Shown here: piece by piece, positions 35,563 through 47,804 of the stretch
Numbering within the stretch: position 1 is the first letter of the stretch
Layout: every line of letters begins with the position of its first letter
NCBI GenBank assembly: GCA_943737045.1
Contig: CALSFV010000001.1
Coordinates: 2,756,001-2,820,000, forward strand
Length of the DNA: 64,000 nucleotides
From: Parapristionchus giblindavisi
Lineage: Eukaryota; Nematoda; Chromadorea; Rhabditida; Diplogasteridae
Direction: 5' to 3'
The notes under the pieces: generated by a model
The model's database searches: none
What the model saw: only the letters and a program-made list of their open reading frames with translations
What the model was told of the DNA's origin: nothing
Program-made: the position numbers and the translations under genes

Positions 35563-37292
35563 TTACACTGTCTCTTGCACCAATTCTTCATCTCCAAATT
35601 CATTTGATTCAGGTAGAAGTATCTCAGGATCCACTATCTGAAAAGATCATACCAATAAGTATCAGAAATATCAATCAATAAATCAAAACACGATTGTAAG
35701 TACTGTAACTTACATCGATTTCTCCATGTTCAATCATCAAATGAACTCGTTTATGGTAACTCTCGTGTTGTTCCATTGATTTACGATCCGCAAAGGTTTT
35801 CAAACAAATCTGAAATGAAGTCATCAAGATCGATCGATAACGATCGATAATAATAGATTACAGTACCTCACAGAATAGAGGTCGTTCTAATCGTGCCATT
35901 GGATGTTCAACCTCAAGATGTTCAAGACACTCACTACGAGACATGAACACTGATTTACATAGAGGACAGTCGAATCTTCAATCATATATCGATTATAATC
36001 AATCAATAATCAACTACAGTATACCTTTCAAAGCATATTGATTTGGTATTCTCGATGAGATCATCTATCGATAAAACACCACCGGTTGATTCTTCAGCTG
36101 TTTTCACAATCTCTTCCAATCGACGCATCTCAATCAAACAATACAGTAATTCAATAATCTCAAATACGATACGGTAGCATAGGTCGGATAGCTAGGCTAT
36201 CGGTTTTCAAAATCCCGACAGGTTTTTTCGATTTTTGTGAAATTTTGGCTCAAAATCCGGTCAGGTTTTTCGATTTTTGTGAAATTTTGGCTCAAATCCT
36301 GACAAGCTTGGTACTTTGTAACATACTTTTCGACCTATGTAAGGCAGATGGAGAGATGATAATATTTGGTATTAGTACCTTATCCATAATATTAGTACTA
36401 GGCATAAGTTCTCCTCTTCTGATTCGTTCAATCCATGTACGAGCATCAGATCCCAATCCAAGTTTTCTCTTTCTTGGTCTTGATGGAGGAGTGAAGAATG
36501 GTTCACCTGATCCTCTAACAATGATTGCATCATCAGGAATATCAGCTGGTGGTCGACGATTACTGTAATATTATCATATTATTGATTATATTATAGATAC
36601 AATGTTTACCTTGCAAATGGTCTCCATGCTTCTTCTAATTCTTCTTTAGTAGATACATGAGTCTTGAGATGTTTCTTCAGATTGCCCTTTAGTCGACATG
36701 TTTTCCCACAATATGGACAGGCATGGGGAGTGAATCCGGAATGAACTGATCGATGTTCAAATAGATTCGATTTGAATCGAAATGACTGTAAATATACAGT
36801 ATTATTATTCCATACCACAGTAGTGAGCAGACTACAGTAATCTCGAATAAGGTAAATATATGGCACCTTGCTACAAATATCGCATTGGAATGGTTTCTGA
36901 TCTGTGTGTATGACTGCGTGCTGTTGGAGACCTTAATACCGTAATCATTAATATTAGATTACTGTAGTTATCATAGATCATTATTTCGGGTGAATTATGC
37001 TTATCATGCGAAAATTTTAATTGACAATAAAATTGTTGGTACCTTTAAAAGAAACGAAGATCTTATTGCATATATTACACTGATGAACAGCTCGAGGTTG
37101 TCCCAATTCGTCATCGTCATACTGTAAATGAGATATATTGTTCATTAGTTTTCATTAAACAACAAAATAAATTTAATAGATAATAAGATAACTAACAACT
37201 TCATGTCCAACATATCCATCCATAACATCATCATGGCCCATATGCATCTCGTCTGGTTCATGCTCTATCTCATATTGCTGTTGTGGATCCAT
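35563..37292 (-). CDS. C2H2 zinc-finger protein, five fingers
   Basis: Probable nuclear DNA-binding regulator. It begins MDPQQQYEIEHEPDEMHMGH with an acidic, His-rich leader. Finger 1 is CNICNKIFVSFKGLQQHAVIH. Finger 2 is CDICSKSFRFKSNLFEHRSVH, split by an intron after CSK. Finger 3 is CPYCGKTCRLKGNLKKHLKTH. A linker of about 110 residues follows, with RPPADIPDDAIIVRGSGEPF, a basic PPSRPRKRKLGLGSDARTW stretch (possible nuclear localisation signal) and a helical RRLEEIVKTAEES part. Finger 4 is CPLCKSVFMSRSECLEHLEVEH and finger 5 is CEICLKTFADRKSMEQHESYH. It ends DEELVQETV. The start lies 5 nt after a TTCATAG acceptor-like site. The finger set plus conserved-looking linker suggests a specific nematode factor, which I cannot name with confidence. 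Confidence 0.9.
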
Positions 37293-38172
37293 ATCACCTA
37301 TGAACGATAGACAAATGAAATAGTATGATAGAGAGGTGTACTCATAAATAGAGATGAAGGGAGGGTTGGGTATACAGTAATCGATTACGATACATGAGAG
37401 AGGAAGAAAATAAGAGATAGAGAAGAGACGAGAGAAAGGATAGGACAAGAGAATTGCCACAGATGATTCAGCTAATAAAAGTGATGAGAAACATTATATT
37501 CATAGTTCGGAAATGAAAGACTTCACTAACTTCACTTTAAATCTTATCAATGGAATGATACGAAGCAGCTGATAACATCATCATAGCAAATTAAAGTGGA
37601 TTCAAGACAAAACCCCCTAAATGAAGGGCATACCACGACTTGTAAAGAACATTAAGCTATTGATTGGGTCTCTCGGCATGCCAGTGAAAAGAAGCGCGCA
37701 AAAGGTGCAAATTAATAAGGTATTGCCTTTGTTTGAGCGGAAAAAGACCGTGCAAGATGGAAATTTACGCTCAATGAAGGCGTATACAGTCAGATACAGT
37801 TTGGAATTGTCAAAGAAAAATATCTCTAAATTTTAAGCAAACACTTATTATAACTATTGAATATAGAGTAGTTAGTGATAAGCAGAAACTGATTACAGTT
37901 TTGTTTTGTAAAATTCGAAATTACCGCGCTTTAAAATACAACGATTATGGTATCGTACAGTAATGACGTCAGAACCAAGCTCTAGAGAGTGCAGCGCGTC
38001 CGCACCGCATGGGTAGGCATATATCTCGCGCGAAGGTCAAATTCTCTATTTTCTGGCATTTTGCCAGATGTAGTTTGTAGTACGAAATTTGTTGATATAT
38101 TTTGTTGTTGTTTTTTTAAAGGTGTATTTAGCTAAATGTGTAGTTAATCTGTATTTTCTTATAGTGTACACA
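37293..38172. promoter_or_regulatory. Divergent promoter region between zinc-finger gene and PTPA
   Basis: 880 bp separates opposite starts. A GC-rich patch at 37990-38036 (AGTGCAGCGCGTCCGCACC, then TCTCGCGCG) and a small hairpin CTGGCATTTTGCCAG at 38055-38069 lie 100-180 bp before the PTPA start and may be core promoter or UTR features. A 71-codon open frame at 37621-37836 has no splice sites or family resemblance; I do not call it. Confidence 0.4.
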
Positions 38173-40287
38173 ATGAGTGGCGATTGTTTTGCACCTAGAA
38201 GCTTTGTAGTGCCCAAGCGAGAAATCCTCCATCAATTTGATTTGAATAAATGGATTCATTCCAAGGTTGTTGATCTAGTAGTTTTCGTTGATTGAGGTCA
38301 CATTTCAGGCTTATGCTGACTACATAGGTTTCTTACACGAGCTCAATGATTCAGTCAAAGTGAGTTCAACTTTTTTTCAACAATTCAATAACAATAACTT
38401 GTCGCAGTATTCTCACTTAGAATGAATTATGAAGCAATTCAAATAGAGAATTGAAAATCCGTAAGGGGGATGAGAAGAGTTTATAGTATTATTTCTGTTA
38501 CAATTATTGTTAAGGGAATGAAAACGACGGATGACATTCCTATTCCTGCCCATATGATGGATATCATCTATATGTTGGATCCACTCAAGGTATTATTTGT
38601 ATAATAATATCGTCCTTTATCATTCATTTCCTTAGAAATGGATCGGTGAACATCCTCCAGTAGATATGGGTGAACAACGATATGGAAATAAAGCTTATCG
38701 AAGATGGTATGAACACTTTGAGAAGGTATATTTACTGTTCGCTTATTTACAATAGTTAATACAGTAGTGCATTATTGTCTTTTAGGAAGCACCTGAGCTC
38801 GTTCGATCAATCCTTCCTGAAGATAAGAAAGGAGCAGCTATTGAGATTGTACCGTATCTAATGGATTCATTTGGTAATTCTACTCGAATCGATTATGGAT
38901 CAGGTACGGTAGATCTTTATCTCATTCAATCAATAATATGTTGTTTAGGTCATGAAGCTTCATTCATAGTATTCATTCTTTGTCTCTATAAAGTAGGAGT
39001 TTTGTCTTCGTCTGACAATAAAGCTGTTGTACTTCGATTATTCAATATGTAAGTGTGACACTACTTTGTTTGCATTTATAAATTGAATAATATATCTTAA
39101 ATTTATAATTATTAGGTATCTACGATTATGTCGTGAACTACAGACTACATATAGAATGGAGCCAGCTGGTTAGTGTAAATATTTTCCTTTTTTTCAAATT
39201 TTGGTGAACCTACCGTAATCTTGAGGTTCTCGTGGTGTACATGCAATCGATGATTACCAATTTCTTCCCTTCATGTTTGGATCATCTCAGCTCATAGGTA
39301 TTAGTTGATGATAAGTTCATCGATTTAAATTTCATTAAATATTAAATTTAAATTAAGGAAACAAGAAATTCGTTCCTGATTCGTATACGACAAAAGAAGT
39401 GATAGAAGATAATGGACATGTTTCATTATTCTTTGATGCTGTCAATTTTATCTATAAGGTATTATATTTTATTATCATTATAACAGACTCTTCAATCACT
39501 GCGAGGTACATCAAATGTTTTCATAAAAACCATAGGTGGGCGCGCGAAAACGAATTCTTTTTGCGCGCAGCCTTGCCTTCCCTTGCGGGGCCTTGCACAT
39601 AGCCTTGCGTCGCAAAAAATTGGAAAATTTCCGGTCAATTCTGCTAAAAATAGCCATGCGCTCCTTACAATTCCCCGGTTTGCGCACAGCCTTTCCCCCA
39701 CCGTGCCCACTATGATAAAAACACAGTTATTGAAAAAAAGCTATTATGGTGTCCCGTATATTTGTTTTTTAAAAAAGTTTCTTTTTTTTGCCGACAAACC
39801 CTTTTTCCTTATAACAACAGTAAGTAGTTTGTAAAATTTTGGAATTTTTTTCCAAAAAAATTACTTTTTTTCGGTTTAGCGGTATAACTGAGTGAAATTG
39901 TACTCGTAGTTGCTCTTGAATTCCTTTGGATTACATTTATTCTACTAATTATAATAATATATATTTAATTCTAGTCAAAGACTGGTCCATTCTATGAACA
40001 TTCTAATCAATTATGGAATATTTCTGCCGTTCCTAATTGGGAAAAAGTTAATGGTGGAATGTTCAAGATGTATGAAGCTGAGGTATGTTTTGTCTTATCT
40101 TGATCTTTGATCTTTGATATTATATTGTATTCCTATAAGTAGATACTGTAATCTATAGATTTATATCGTTAGTTTTAAGGTTCTTCGTAAATTTCCCGTT
40201 GTTCAACATTTTCTATTCGGTTCATTATTCGAGATTGATAAACGTTCTGATGCTCCAACTGATCCTGTTGTACGTACTGTTGAATGA
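38173..40287 (+). CDS. PTPA: PP2A phosphatase activator (PTPA)
   Basis: Peptidyl-prolyl isomerase-like activator that helps load and activate the catalytic subunit of protein phosphatase 2A in cytosol and nucleus. The start MSGDCFAPRSFVVPKREILH leads into the family signatures FDLNKWIHSKAYADYIGFLH, KWIGEHPPVDMGEQRYGNKA, YRRWYEHF, FGNSTRIDYGSGHEASFIVF, the nucleotide-pocket-like DDYQFLPFMFGSSQLIGNKK and KTGPFYEHSNQLWNISAVPN. It ends EIDKRSDAPTDPVVRTVE. Length (about 330 residues) and order fit the family. About ten exons can be joined. The intron at 39459-39974 was enlarged by a mobile element (39531-39714). An array of TACCGTA-rich units follows 24 bp after the stop. Confidence 0.95.
39531..39714. 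mobile_element. CATAGGTGGG element with 8-bp target duplication
   Basis: 184 bp, from CATAGGTGGGCGCGCG to CCGTGCCCACTATG. It is flanked on both sides by ATAAAAAC (39523-39530 and 39715-39722). An 8-bp duplication and short terminal repeats suit a non-autonomous hAT element. It sits in a PTPA intron. Confidence 0.9.
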
Positions 40288-40310
40288 TAGATGTAGATAC
40301 TGTATTCTCA

Positions 40311-40470
40311 TCTAGCGTATCCCTACGGTTACCGTATTCCCATCTACCGTATCCCTCCGGTTACCGTATTCCCATCTACCGTATCCCTCCGGTTACCGTA
40401 TTCAAATAAATCTACCGTATCCCTCCGGTTACCATATTCAAACCTACCCTATCCCTCCGGTTATATCTAC
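40311..40470 (+). repeat. Minisatellite, 32-bp unit, after PTPA
   Basis: About four units combining CTACCGTATCCCTCCGG and TTACCGTATTCCCAT. It begins 24 bp after the PTPA stop codon and is therefore probably transcribed in the 3' UTR or just beyond it. Confidence 0.85.
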
Positions 40471-42599
40471 GGTACCTTTATACCGTTTAAATAGTCTCAT
40501 CGTAACTTTTCCATGATATAGTACCATTTTGTTAATCCAATCTGTATTCTTCGAGTTACTGATGTAGTTGTATAGTATTCATTAATATGAACCGTTTATC
40601 TCATTTCTCATCGGGTTCTATTCATCAATAATTTGTCAATATAGTTATTCTTTCCAATAGTTCAACGCTTGTATTTGTACATGATAAATATTTTTGATAA
40701 CTATTTCTATTTTGAAAAATTTCATTTTCACACGTAAAAAAATGGAATGAAATTAATCCATTGGCTTTTGAAAATTCAGTTGGTCAATACAATTTTTTTG
40801 AATATCTTTAAATGCGAAATATTCATGGAGATTAGTTGGTTAAGAAATTGTTGATCACGGTTCACTTATAAATCGTTCTTTCCTATTTAAATTGTTTCGA
40901 TAAATTGCATATTATAGGAGTCTATGATTTTAAAATAATTTTATATTCCGAAATATTCATTATCCAAAATTATCCTATTTTCTTTCTCCGGGTGGATTTT
41001 TTCTGCAATCTTAAAAAGTTTCATGACGAAAGTAATTACTGTCTAGTTGCCTACTCTCAATAAATATTCACATAATTATGTATATTGAATGAAGTATTCA
41101 CTCTATTACTATATATACACTTCCCCATCAGATTTTATAATCTTTAATGCTTTTATTTCATGGCATATCTCTTTGCATATTCATTCCCTTGAGATAATCT
41201 TAATCCGTATTACTGTAACTGACATTCAAATGAGTATACGGTACTTGTACTAATGAGTATACTGTAGATGCACTATAGATATAAGGTATATTATGTTTGT
41301 TGTATTGAATAGATATATAGTTGGTTGTCTAGGTAGCACAGCTTACTTTCTATACCTACTCTATCTCTTCCTTCTATCTCTTACTCCTCCTCTCCTTCTT
41401 CTTCATCTTTCTTCATTGTTCTCACTTCATATCAGTTATTCAAATATATAATTTATCAACCATTCTCATTCTCCTTCATACATCCTTCCAATAACCATTC
41501 CATTTATTATTTATATTAATTGTCATTTACAATACTATAAACTTCTATTTATATTTAATTGGATAATATTTGTCTTAAATAGATTTCATTTTCATTCACT
41601 CACACCATGAATGTATTGAATTGTGTGTGAAAACAATAGATTGTTTGTTATATTTGATTTCTGAATATATATATATATATATAGTTCTAGCTGATGAAAA
41701 ACAAAACTATGCATGTGTTCAATCAGTTTATGCAGATGGAAGGTGGGATATTATTAATATTGTATTGTATAAGATATTGTCTATCCATAATCGTCGATCT
41801 TCATCTCGTATCAATAATCACTGTGTATATATTTAAAGACAGACAGAAATATTGTATTATGAGTAAATAATCATTATAAATCTTAACTTCATCTGTACTT
41901 TCTATTCATAATAATCGAATGAGTCCATGTACTTTATTCAATCCTCAATGAATCTTATTCTTCTCATGATTATCTCTCATAATATAGTAAATGATATTCT
42001 CATATTCTCCATATCAACGTATCAATGACATTACCAACAATTGTATTCACTCACTAGTCATTTCGCTCTCTCTCACACCCCTCTTCCTCTACATCTCTCT
42101 ATCCCTTTCTTTACCTCTTACCTTCTCACGTTTCATTAATAAGTCTAGATATATCTATGATTCCTTTATTCAACATCTTGATTACTTCTATTATATCTAT
42201 CTAGACATTCACTAACTATCTCATTCATCATTCGTTCTTCCTCCAAATGTACTTAGTTTCAATGTACAACATTTGTGATTAGTCTCCATGATCATTTCAA
42301 TCCTTCCTATAGTTTAATCAAAGTATCTCATACTATCTATTATTTCTCTATTTCCTCTTTCAACATAAGAATGTCTCTCTGTCTGATCAAATAATGATAT
42401 TAGAATACATCTTCATGTTCATGTAATCTATTTAATTACTAGATGCGCCTACGGCGCATCTAAGCCGGGGGGTAAACCCCCCGGACCCCCCCCCCCCCTA
42501 AATCGCTTTATTGCTTGAAAGATAGCACTGTTAATGACTAATTGTGTTCCGTTTTGTTCTCAGCAATACTGATATTTAGTAAATAGATTAAAGCAATGA
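40471..42599. other. Intergenic region without a gene, with a stacked hairpin
   Basis: AT-rich and pyrimidine-biased; short frames only. At 42442-42500 two perfect GC hairpins stand side by side, AGATGCGCCTACGGCGCATCT and CCGGGGGGTAAACCCCCCGG, followed by a C14 run. They lie about 100 bp before the large inverted-repeat element and may mark the end of another element. Confidence 0.5.
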
Positions 42600-43020
42600 G
42601 TATATTGAGAGCTACATGAGGGGTCAGCGAAAGTGCCTTCACGCGAAACGTTCGTGCGAGAGCCAAAAGAGAGCAATCAAGTCATACTTTTTTGATCGAT
42701 AGAGCAGGGATGCGCTACATTTTTCCAGTTTACCGCACCACCATATCTATTACCGTAACCTCGTCAGATTACGGTAAACACTAAAAAGTCCTTGAGACCA
42801 AGGGATTTTAAAGATGGAGCGTCGCTGTTTTCATTTTCCTATTTAGTAGGACGCAGCGCACAATTTTGTCGGATGGAATTTCGAAATTTGACATAATATT
42901 AATTTTACTTCGACCCAAAACTTCATCACCAATTTAAATCGTTCTTTCGATATATTGCGTTGCTTTTTCTTGACACTATGACTAATTCGACTATGGGGAG
43001 CACAGTAAAGTACAAAAAAG

Positions 43021-45600
43021 CATCTCTATCCAACCTATCTAACCTCTATCTAACCTATCTATCTAACATATCTATCTAACCTCTCTATCTAATTTATCTA
43101 TCTAACCTCTCTATCAAACGTCTCTATCTAACCTATCTATCTAACCTCTTTAACCTCTCTATCTAACCTATCTAACCTCTCTATCTAAGCTCTCTATCTA
43201 ACCTATCTAACATCTCTATCTAAGCTCTCTATCTAACCTATCTATCTAAGCTCTCTATCTAACCTATCTATCTAAGCTCTCTATCTAACCTATCTATCTA
43301 AGCTCTCTATCAAACCTATTTAACCTTTCTATCTAAGTTCTCTATCTAACCTATCTAACCTCGCTACCTAACCTATCTATCTAACCTATCTATCTAAGCT
43401 CTCTATCTAACCGATCTATCTAACCTATCTATCTAAGCTCTCTATCTAAGCTCTCTATCAAACCTATCTAACCTCTCTATCTAACCTATCTAACCTCTCT
43501 ACCTAACCTATCTATCTAAGCTCTCTATCTAACCTATCTATCTAAGCTCTCTATCTAACCTATCTAACCTCTCTATCTAAGCTCTCTATCTAACCTATCT
43601 AACATCTCTATCTAAGCTCTCTATCTAACCTATCTATCTAAGCTCTCTATCTAACCTATCTATCTAACCTCGCTACCTAACCTATCTATCTAAGCTCTCT
43701 ATCTAACCTATCTATCTAAGCTCTCTATCTAACCTATCTATCTAAGCTCTCTATCTAAGCTCTCTATCAAACCTATCTAACCTCTCTATCTAACCTATCT
43801 AACCTCTCTACCTAACCTATCTATCTAAGCTCTCTATCTAACCTATCTATCTAAGCTCTCTATCTAACCTATCTAACCTATCTATCTAAGCTCTCTATCT
43901 AACCTATCTAAGCTCTCTATCTAACCGATCTATCTAACCTATCTAAGCTCTCTATCTAATCTATCTATCTAAGCTCTCTATCTAACCGATCTATCTAACC
44001 TATCTAAGCTCTCTATCTAACCTATCTAAGCTCTCTATCTAACCTATCTATCTAAGCTCTCTATCTAACCTATCTAAGCTCTCTATCAAACCTATCTAAC
44101 CTCTCTATCTAACCTATCTAACCTCTCTACCTAACCTATCTATCTAAGCTCTCTATCTAACCTATCTATCTAAGCTCTCTATCTAACCTATCTATCTAAG
44201 CTCTCTATCTAACCTATCTAAGCTCTCTATCTAACCGATCTATCTAACCTATCTAAGCTCTCTATCTAATCTATCTATCTAAGCTCTCTATCTAACCTAT
44301 CTAACCTCTCTATCTAACCTATCTAACCTCTCTACCTAACCTATCTATCTAACCTCTCTATCTAACCTATCTAAGCTCTCTATCTAACCGATCTATCTAA
44401 CCTATCTAAGCTCTCTATCTAACCTATCTAAGCTCTTTATCTAACCTATCTATCTAAGCTCTCTATCTAACCTATCTAAGCTCTCTATCTAACCGATCTA
44501 TCTAACCTATCTAAGCTCTCTATCTAACCTATCTAATCTCTCTATCTAACCTATCTATCTAACCTATCTAACCTCTCTATCTAACCTATCTATCTAAGCT
44601 CTCTATCTAACAAGGGAATCCTTTCAGCTCGCGGAAAGCAATCCAGATGAAAATTTGCCCAGGCATTGTTGAAAGCAATGGAAAATGATATGTGAAGTCG
44701 GAAAATGCAGCAGGGCAATACCCGAGCCGCAGCATCCATCCAAACTTGGTCAATTGTTGGCGCGCATTCGCCGCCAACAATGTGAATTTATTGTTCCTAT
44801 CTCTGAAGAATGGTATCAATTTGATTGGTGAATGCATTGGAAAGTATCTCGTACATTACAGACAAAAAGATTCCGAAAAGATAACATCAAAGCTGTTGTA
44901 CGAAGGAACTGCGCCACCAATAAGGTTTCATTCATTGCTTCAGAATGCGGCGAATGCGCACTAAGTTTGACCAAGTTTGGATAGATGCTGCGGCTAGGGT
45001 ATTGCACTGCTGCATTTTTCGACTTCACATATCATTTTCTATCGCCTTCAACAATGCTTCTGCAAATTTTCATCTGGATCTAACCTATCTAATCTCCCTA
45101 TCTAAGCTCTCTATCTAACCTCTCTACCTAACCTGTCTATCTAAGTTCTCTATCTAACCTCTCTATCTAAGCTCTCTATCTAACCTATCTATCTAACCTA
45201 TCTATCTAAGCTCTCTATCTAACCTCTCTATCTAACCTATCTAACCTCTCTATCTACACTGAGAGCAAACTTACCTGGCAAATCGTTACCCCGATACACT
45301 TTCCTGGCAAACGATTACCCCAAATGCATTCTCTATCTAATCTATCTAACCTATCTAACATCTCTATCTAACCTATCTATCTAAGCTCTCTATCTAACCT
45401 CTCTATCTAACCTATCTAAGCTCTCTATCTAACTTATCTAACCTCTCTATCTGACCTATCTATCGAACCTCTCCATCTAACCTATTGCTGTAAACGTGGA
45501 GGGTGACTTATTATACCCTCATCTTACAGTAACGGTGGATATCTAAATACCGTAACCCGCACCTATTTGTTTATCTAATCTAATATATCTATCTAACCTA
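43021..45600 (+). repeat. Satellite array based on CTATCTAACC / CTATCTAAGCTCT
   Basis: About 2 kb of units that alternate CTATCTAACC, TATCTAAGCTCT and CTATCTAACCTCT, giving higher-order periods near 26 bp. It is broken by a foldback insert (44641-45081) and a non-repeat stretch (45255-45335). The tract has strand asymmetry (almost no G outside AAGC) and no coding potential. Confidence 0.95.
44641..45081. mobile_element. Foldback element inside the satellite
   Basis: ATCCAGATGAAAATTTGC at the left end is repeated in reverse complement at the right end (GCAAATTTTCATCTGGAT). Arms of about 115 bp include GATATGTGAAGTCG and GCCGCAGCATC words. The satellite resumes directly after it. Frames inside (up to 90 codons) mirror each other across the palindrome and are not genes. 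Confidence 0.85.
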
Positions 45601-45849
45601 TCCATCGAGGATATGCTTTTACCTTTTCTCTCCCTCCATCTTCCTCTCTCCCTCCCTTTTTCTTTCTCTTCATTTCACATCATGATCAGTCGCTCGGTCA
45701 ATGTACTACACTGGATATGGTGAATCAATTAGTGCGACATGTTAACCTGATCCTTTAACAAAATAAGCTTTATCAACAGATATAAACATACGAACCAGTA
45801 CAATTAGAAAAACATTCTTAGATACAAAATCAAACTGAATGGAAGAGAG

Positions 45850-46579
45850 AGCACAGGACATGGTGGATGACGTCGTACCTCGTCTCCAGTATTCTCACGT
45901 CAGCGACCATCACAGGAATGAAATAAGTTATCCCTGAAATAAAATCAAATGAAAATGTGATGATATCGATTAAAAATGATGATATTTAAATAAGAAAGCT
46001 TACTTCAAGTTGTTGTGATCCCATCGATGATGTGGAATCCCCGTCTCACTCGTCTTCGTTGGTAGCTCCATCTCGTTCGTCGGATAGAGGCGCGGCTCCC
46101 ATCAAGATCGTGTTGATTGCTTGACATCTGCAATGAATAAGAGTAAAATGAGCAAAAAATATGGTAAATTATGATAAGGTGAAAAAACGAAAATATTGAA
46201 ATTTAAGGGAGAAATCTTACTTCCAGTTGTTGTATGGGCTCTCAATGACGTCGTAGTTAATGGTAGAGGCTACCCTCGATGATGCCGTGGCCGATGTTGA
46301 TAGTAGCTCCCTCAACGTAAGTTGCTGATTCCATTAGGTTGGCTCCAAACCTGGACGAAAACTAATTAACCTAACGATAATGATGAAAATAGAATAATGA
46401 TATAACCACAAAATATATGAATTATAATGAAGAATACGGCGAAATTATATGATGACATAATAAGTAGGAATACTCACTCGTAGTCGTTGTTATGGAATGG
46501 GAATAGATGTTAAAATAGGCTCCCCACCAGGCTCGAGAGTAGAATACTTCCATTCGTCGTTGTAGATTAGGTGCTCTAA
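45850..46579 (-). other. Four exon-like modules in the 4.9-kb element
   Basis: Segments 46478-46579, 46221-46350, 46004-46127 and about 45850-45933 each follow a CAG acceptor-like site, and the first three end at a GTAAG or GTGAGT donor-like site. Their 3' ends are alike (AACAACTGGAA, AACAACTTGAA, AACGACTACGA), which suggests tandem duplication. Protein-like readings exist (LEHLIYNDEWKYSTLEPGGE in the first, ESATYVEGATINIGHGIIEG in the second), but each meets a stop shortly before the donor. No continuous coding frame joins them. They may be exons of a decayed captured gene or a spliced non-coding RNA. Confidence 0.35.
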
Positions 46580-47804
46580 CTGAAATGAAAATAATTAATA
46601 TGGGGAAAAGTCAAGCTAAAAATGAGCAAAAGATGACGAAATGTGAAAATGAGCAATAAACTTGATAAATGATGTAAAATAAATGATGTAAAAGTAAAAT
46701 GAATAAAATTTGAGCAATAAATACGATAATAAACGAGAAAACAAACAAAAAATGAACAAAAAAAAGAAAATGCTAAAAATGAAGACTCACACGAAATCTA
46801 CCGTAAGATAGGTTTCCACTTGATAGTCCATCGTGCACAAAAAATTATATGAATAATAATGGTGTGATTGAAATTAATTATGCAATTTTTGCTGTAATTT
46901 TATATTAATTATTATTTTTCTCCTACTGGATCATGCTCTACATGGTCGAATTGACTATATTGTAATGAAAAAGCAAATCAATTCGTTGAAATAACGATTT
47001 AAATTGGCGATGAAGTTGTACAGTTGTAACTTAAAACGCAATTTTCTTTCATAATTTCAATTAATTATTAGCTCTTTTGTACTTTACTGAATTCTCCATA
47101 GTCGAATTGATCATATTGTCAAGAAAAATCAAAGCAATTCATAAATTTTCCAGTTGTAAAACTTTGAGTCGACCTAAAATTAATATTAGGTCGAATTTCA
47201 AAATTCCATCCGACAGAATTTTGCGCTGCGTCCTACTAAATAGGAAAATGAAAACCGCGTCGCTCCATCTTTAATATCCGTTGGTCTCAAGAACTTTTTA
47301 GTTTTTACCGTAGTCTGACGGGGTTACGGTAATAGATATGGTGGTGCGGTCAATTGGAAAAATGTAGCGCCATCCCTGCTCTATCGATCAAAAAAAAGTA
47401 TGACTTGATTGCTCTCTTGTGGCTCTCGTACGAACGTTTTGTCGTGAAGGCACTTTAGCTGACCCTCTTGTAGCTCTCTATATACTTTTGGATAATAGAA
47501 ATTAATCTCATCATAGCAACCATGATATATCTTCCTAGTTTCTCTCTACATCTGTACCTCTATCTCTACCTCTCTACCTCTCCCTTCCCTTCATCATCAT
47601 CATCCCTCACTCCGTCTTCAACAATTTAGTTACTCTCATTCCCCCTTTGCCATATCATTTGCAACATATCATTTCGTTCCGTTTGTTCTTTAATCGATTT
47701 ATTGCTTATTTAAAAAATATTCATGTACCTGTTTCACTAATTTATTTTTCAGATCAATCAAGAATCCGATTACAGTAATCCTGATCTTTGCTTGGGACCC
47801 GGAC

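Larger units (their letters stand above)
42600..47485. mobile_element. 4.9-kb long-terminal-inverted-repeat element
   Basis: The left arm (42600-43012) and right arm (47072-47485) are inverted copies of about 410 bp. They share, for example, GGTCAGCGAAAGTGCC at the left and the complement of GGCACTTTAGCTGACC at the right, CGACGCTCCATC-type words and CACCACCATATCTATTACCG. The right arm has a further partial copy of its inner part at 46920-47040. The inside holds a CTATCTAACC satellite, a foldback insert and exon-like modules on the minus strand. No transposase and no clear target duplication are visible. Confidence 0.85.

Noticed and set aside
37621..37836. 71-codon plus-strand frame between the zinc-finger and PTPA genes
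   Set aside because: No splice signals, no recognised motif, and it lies in a divergent promoter region. It could be a decayed repeat.
44607..45028. Three frames of 70-90 codons in the satellite insert
   Set aside because: Two of them share the word KSENAAGQYPSRSIHPNL because they read the two arms of a palindrome. Not a gene.
43021..45600. CRISPR-like repeat structure
   Set aside because: Units are contiguous tandem repeats without unique spacers, in a eukaryotic genome. It is a satellite.
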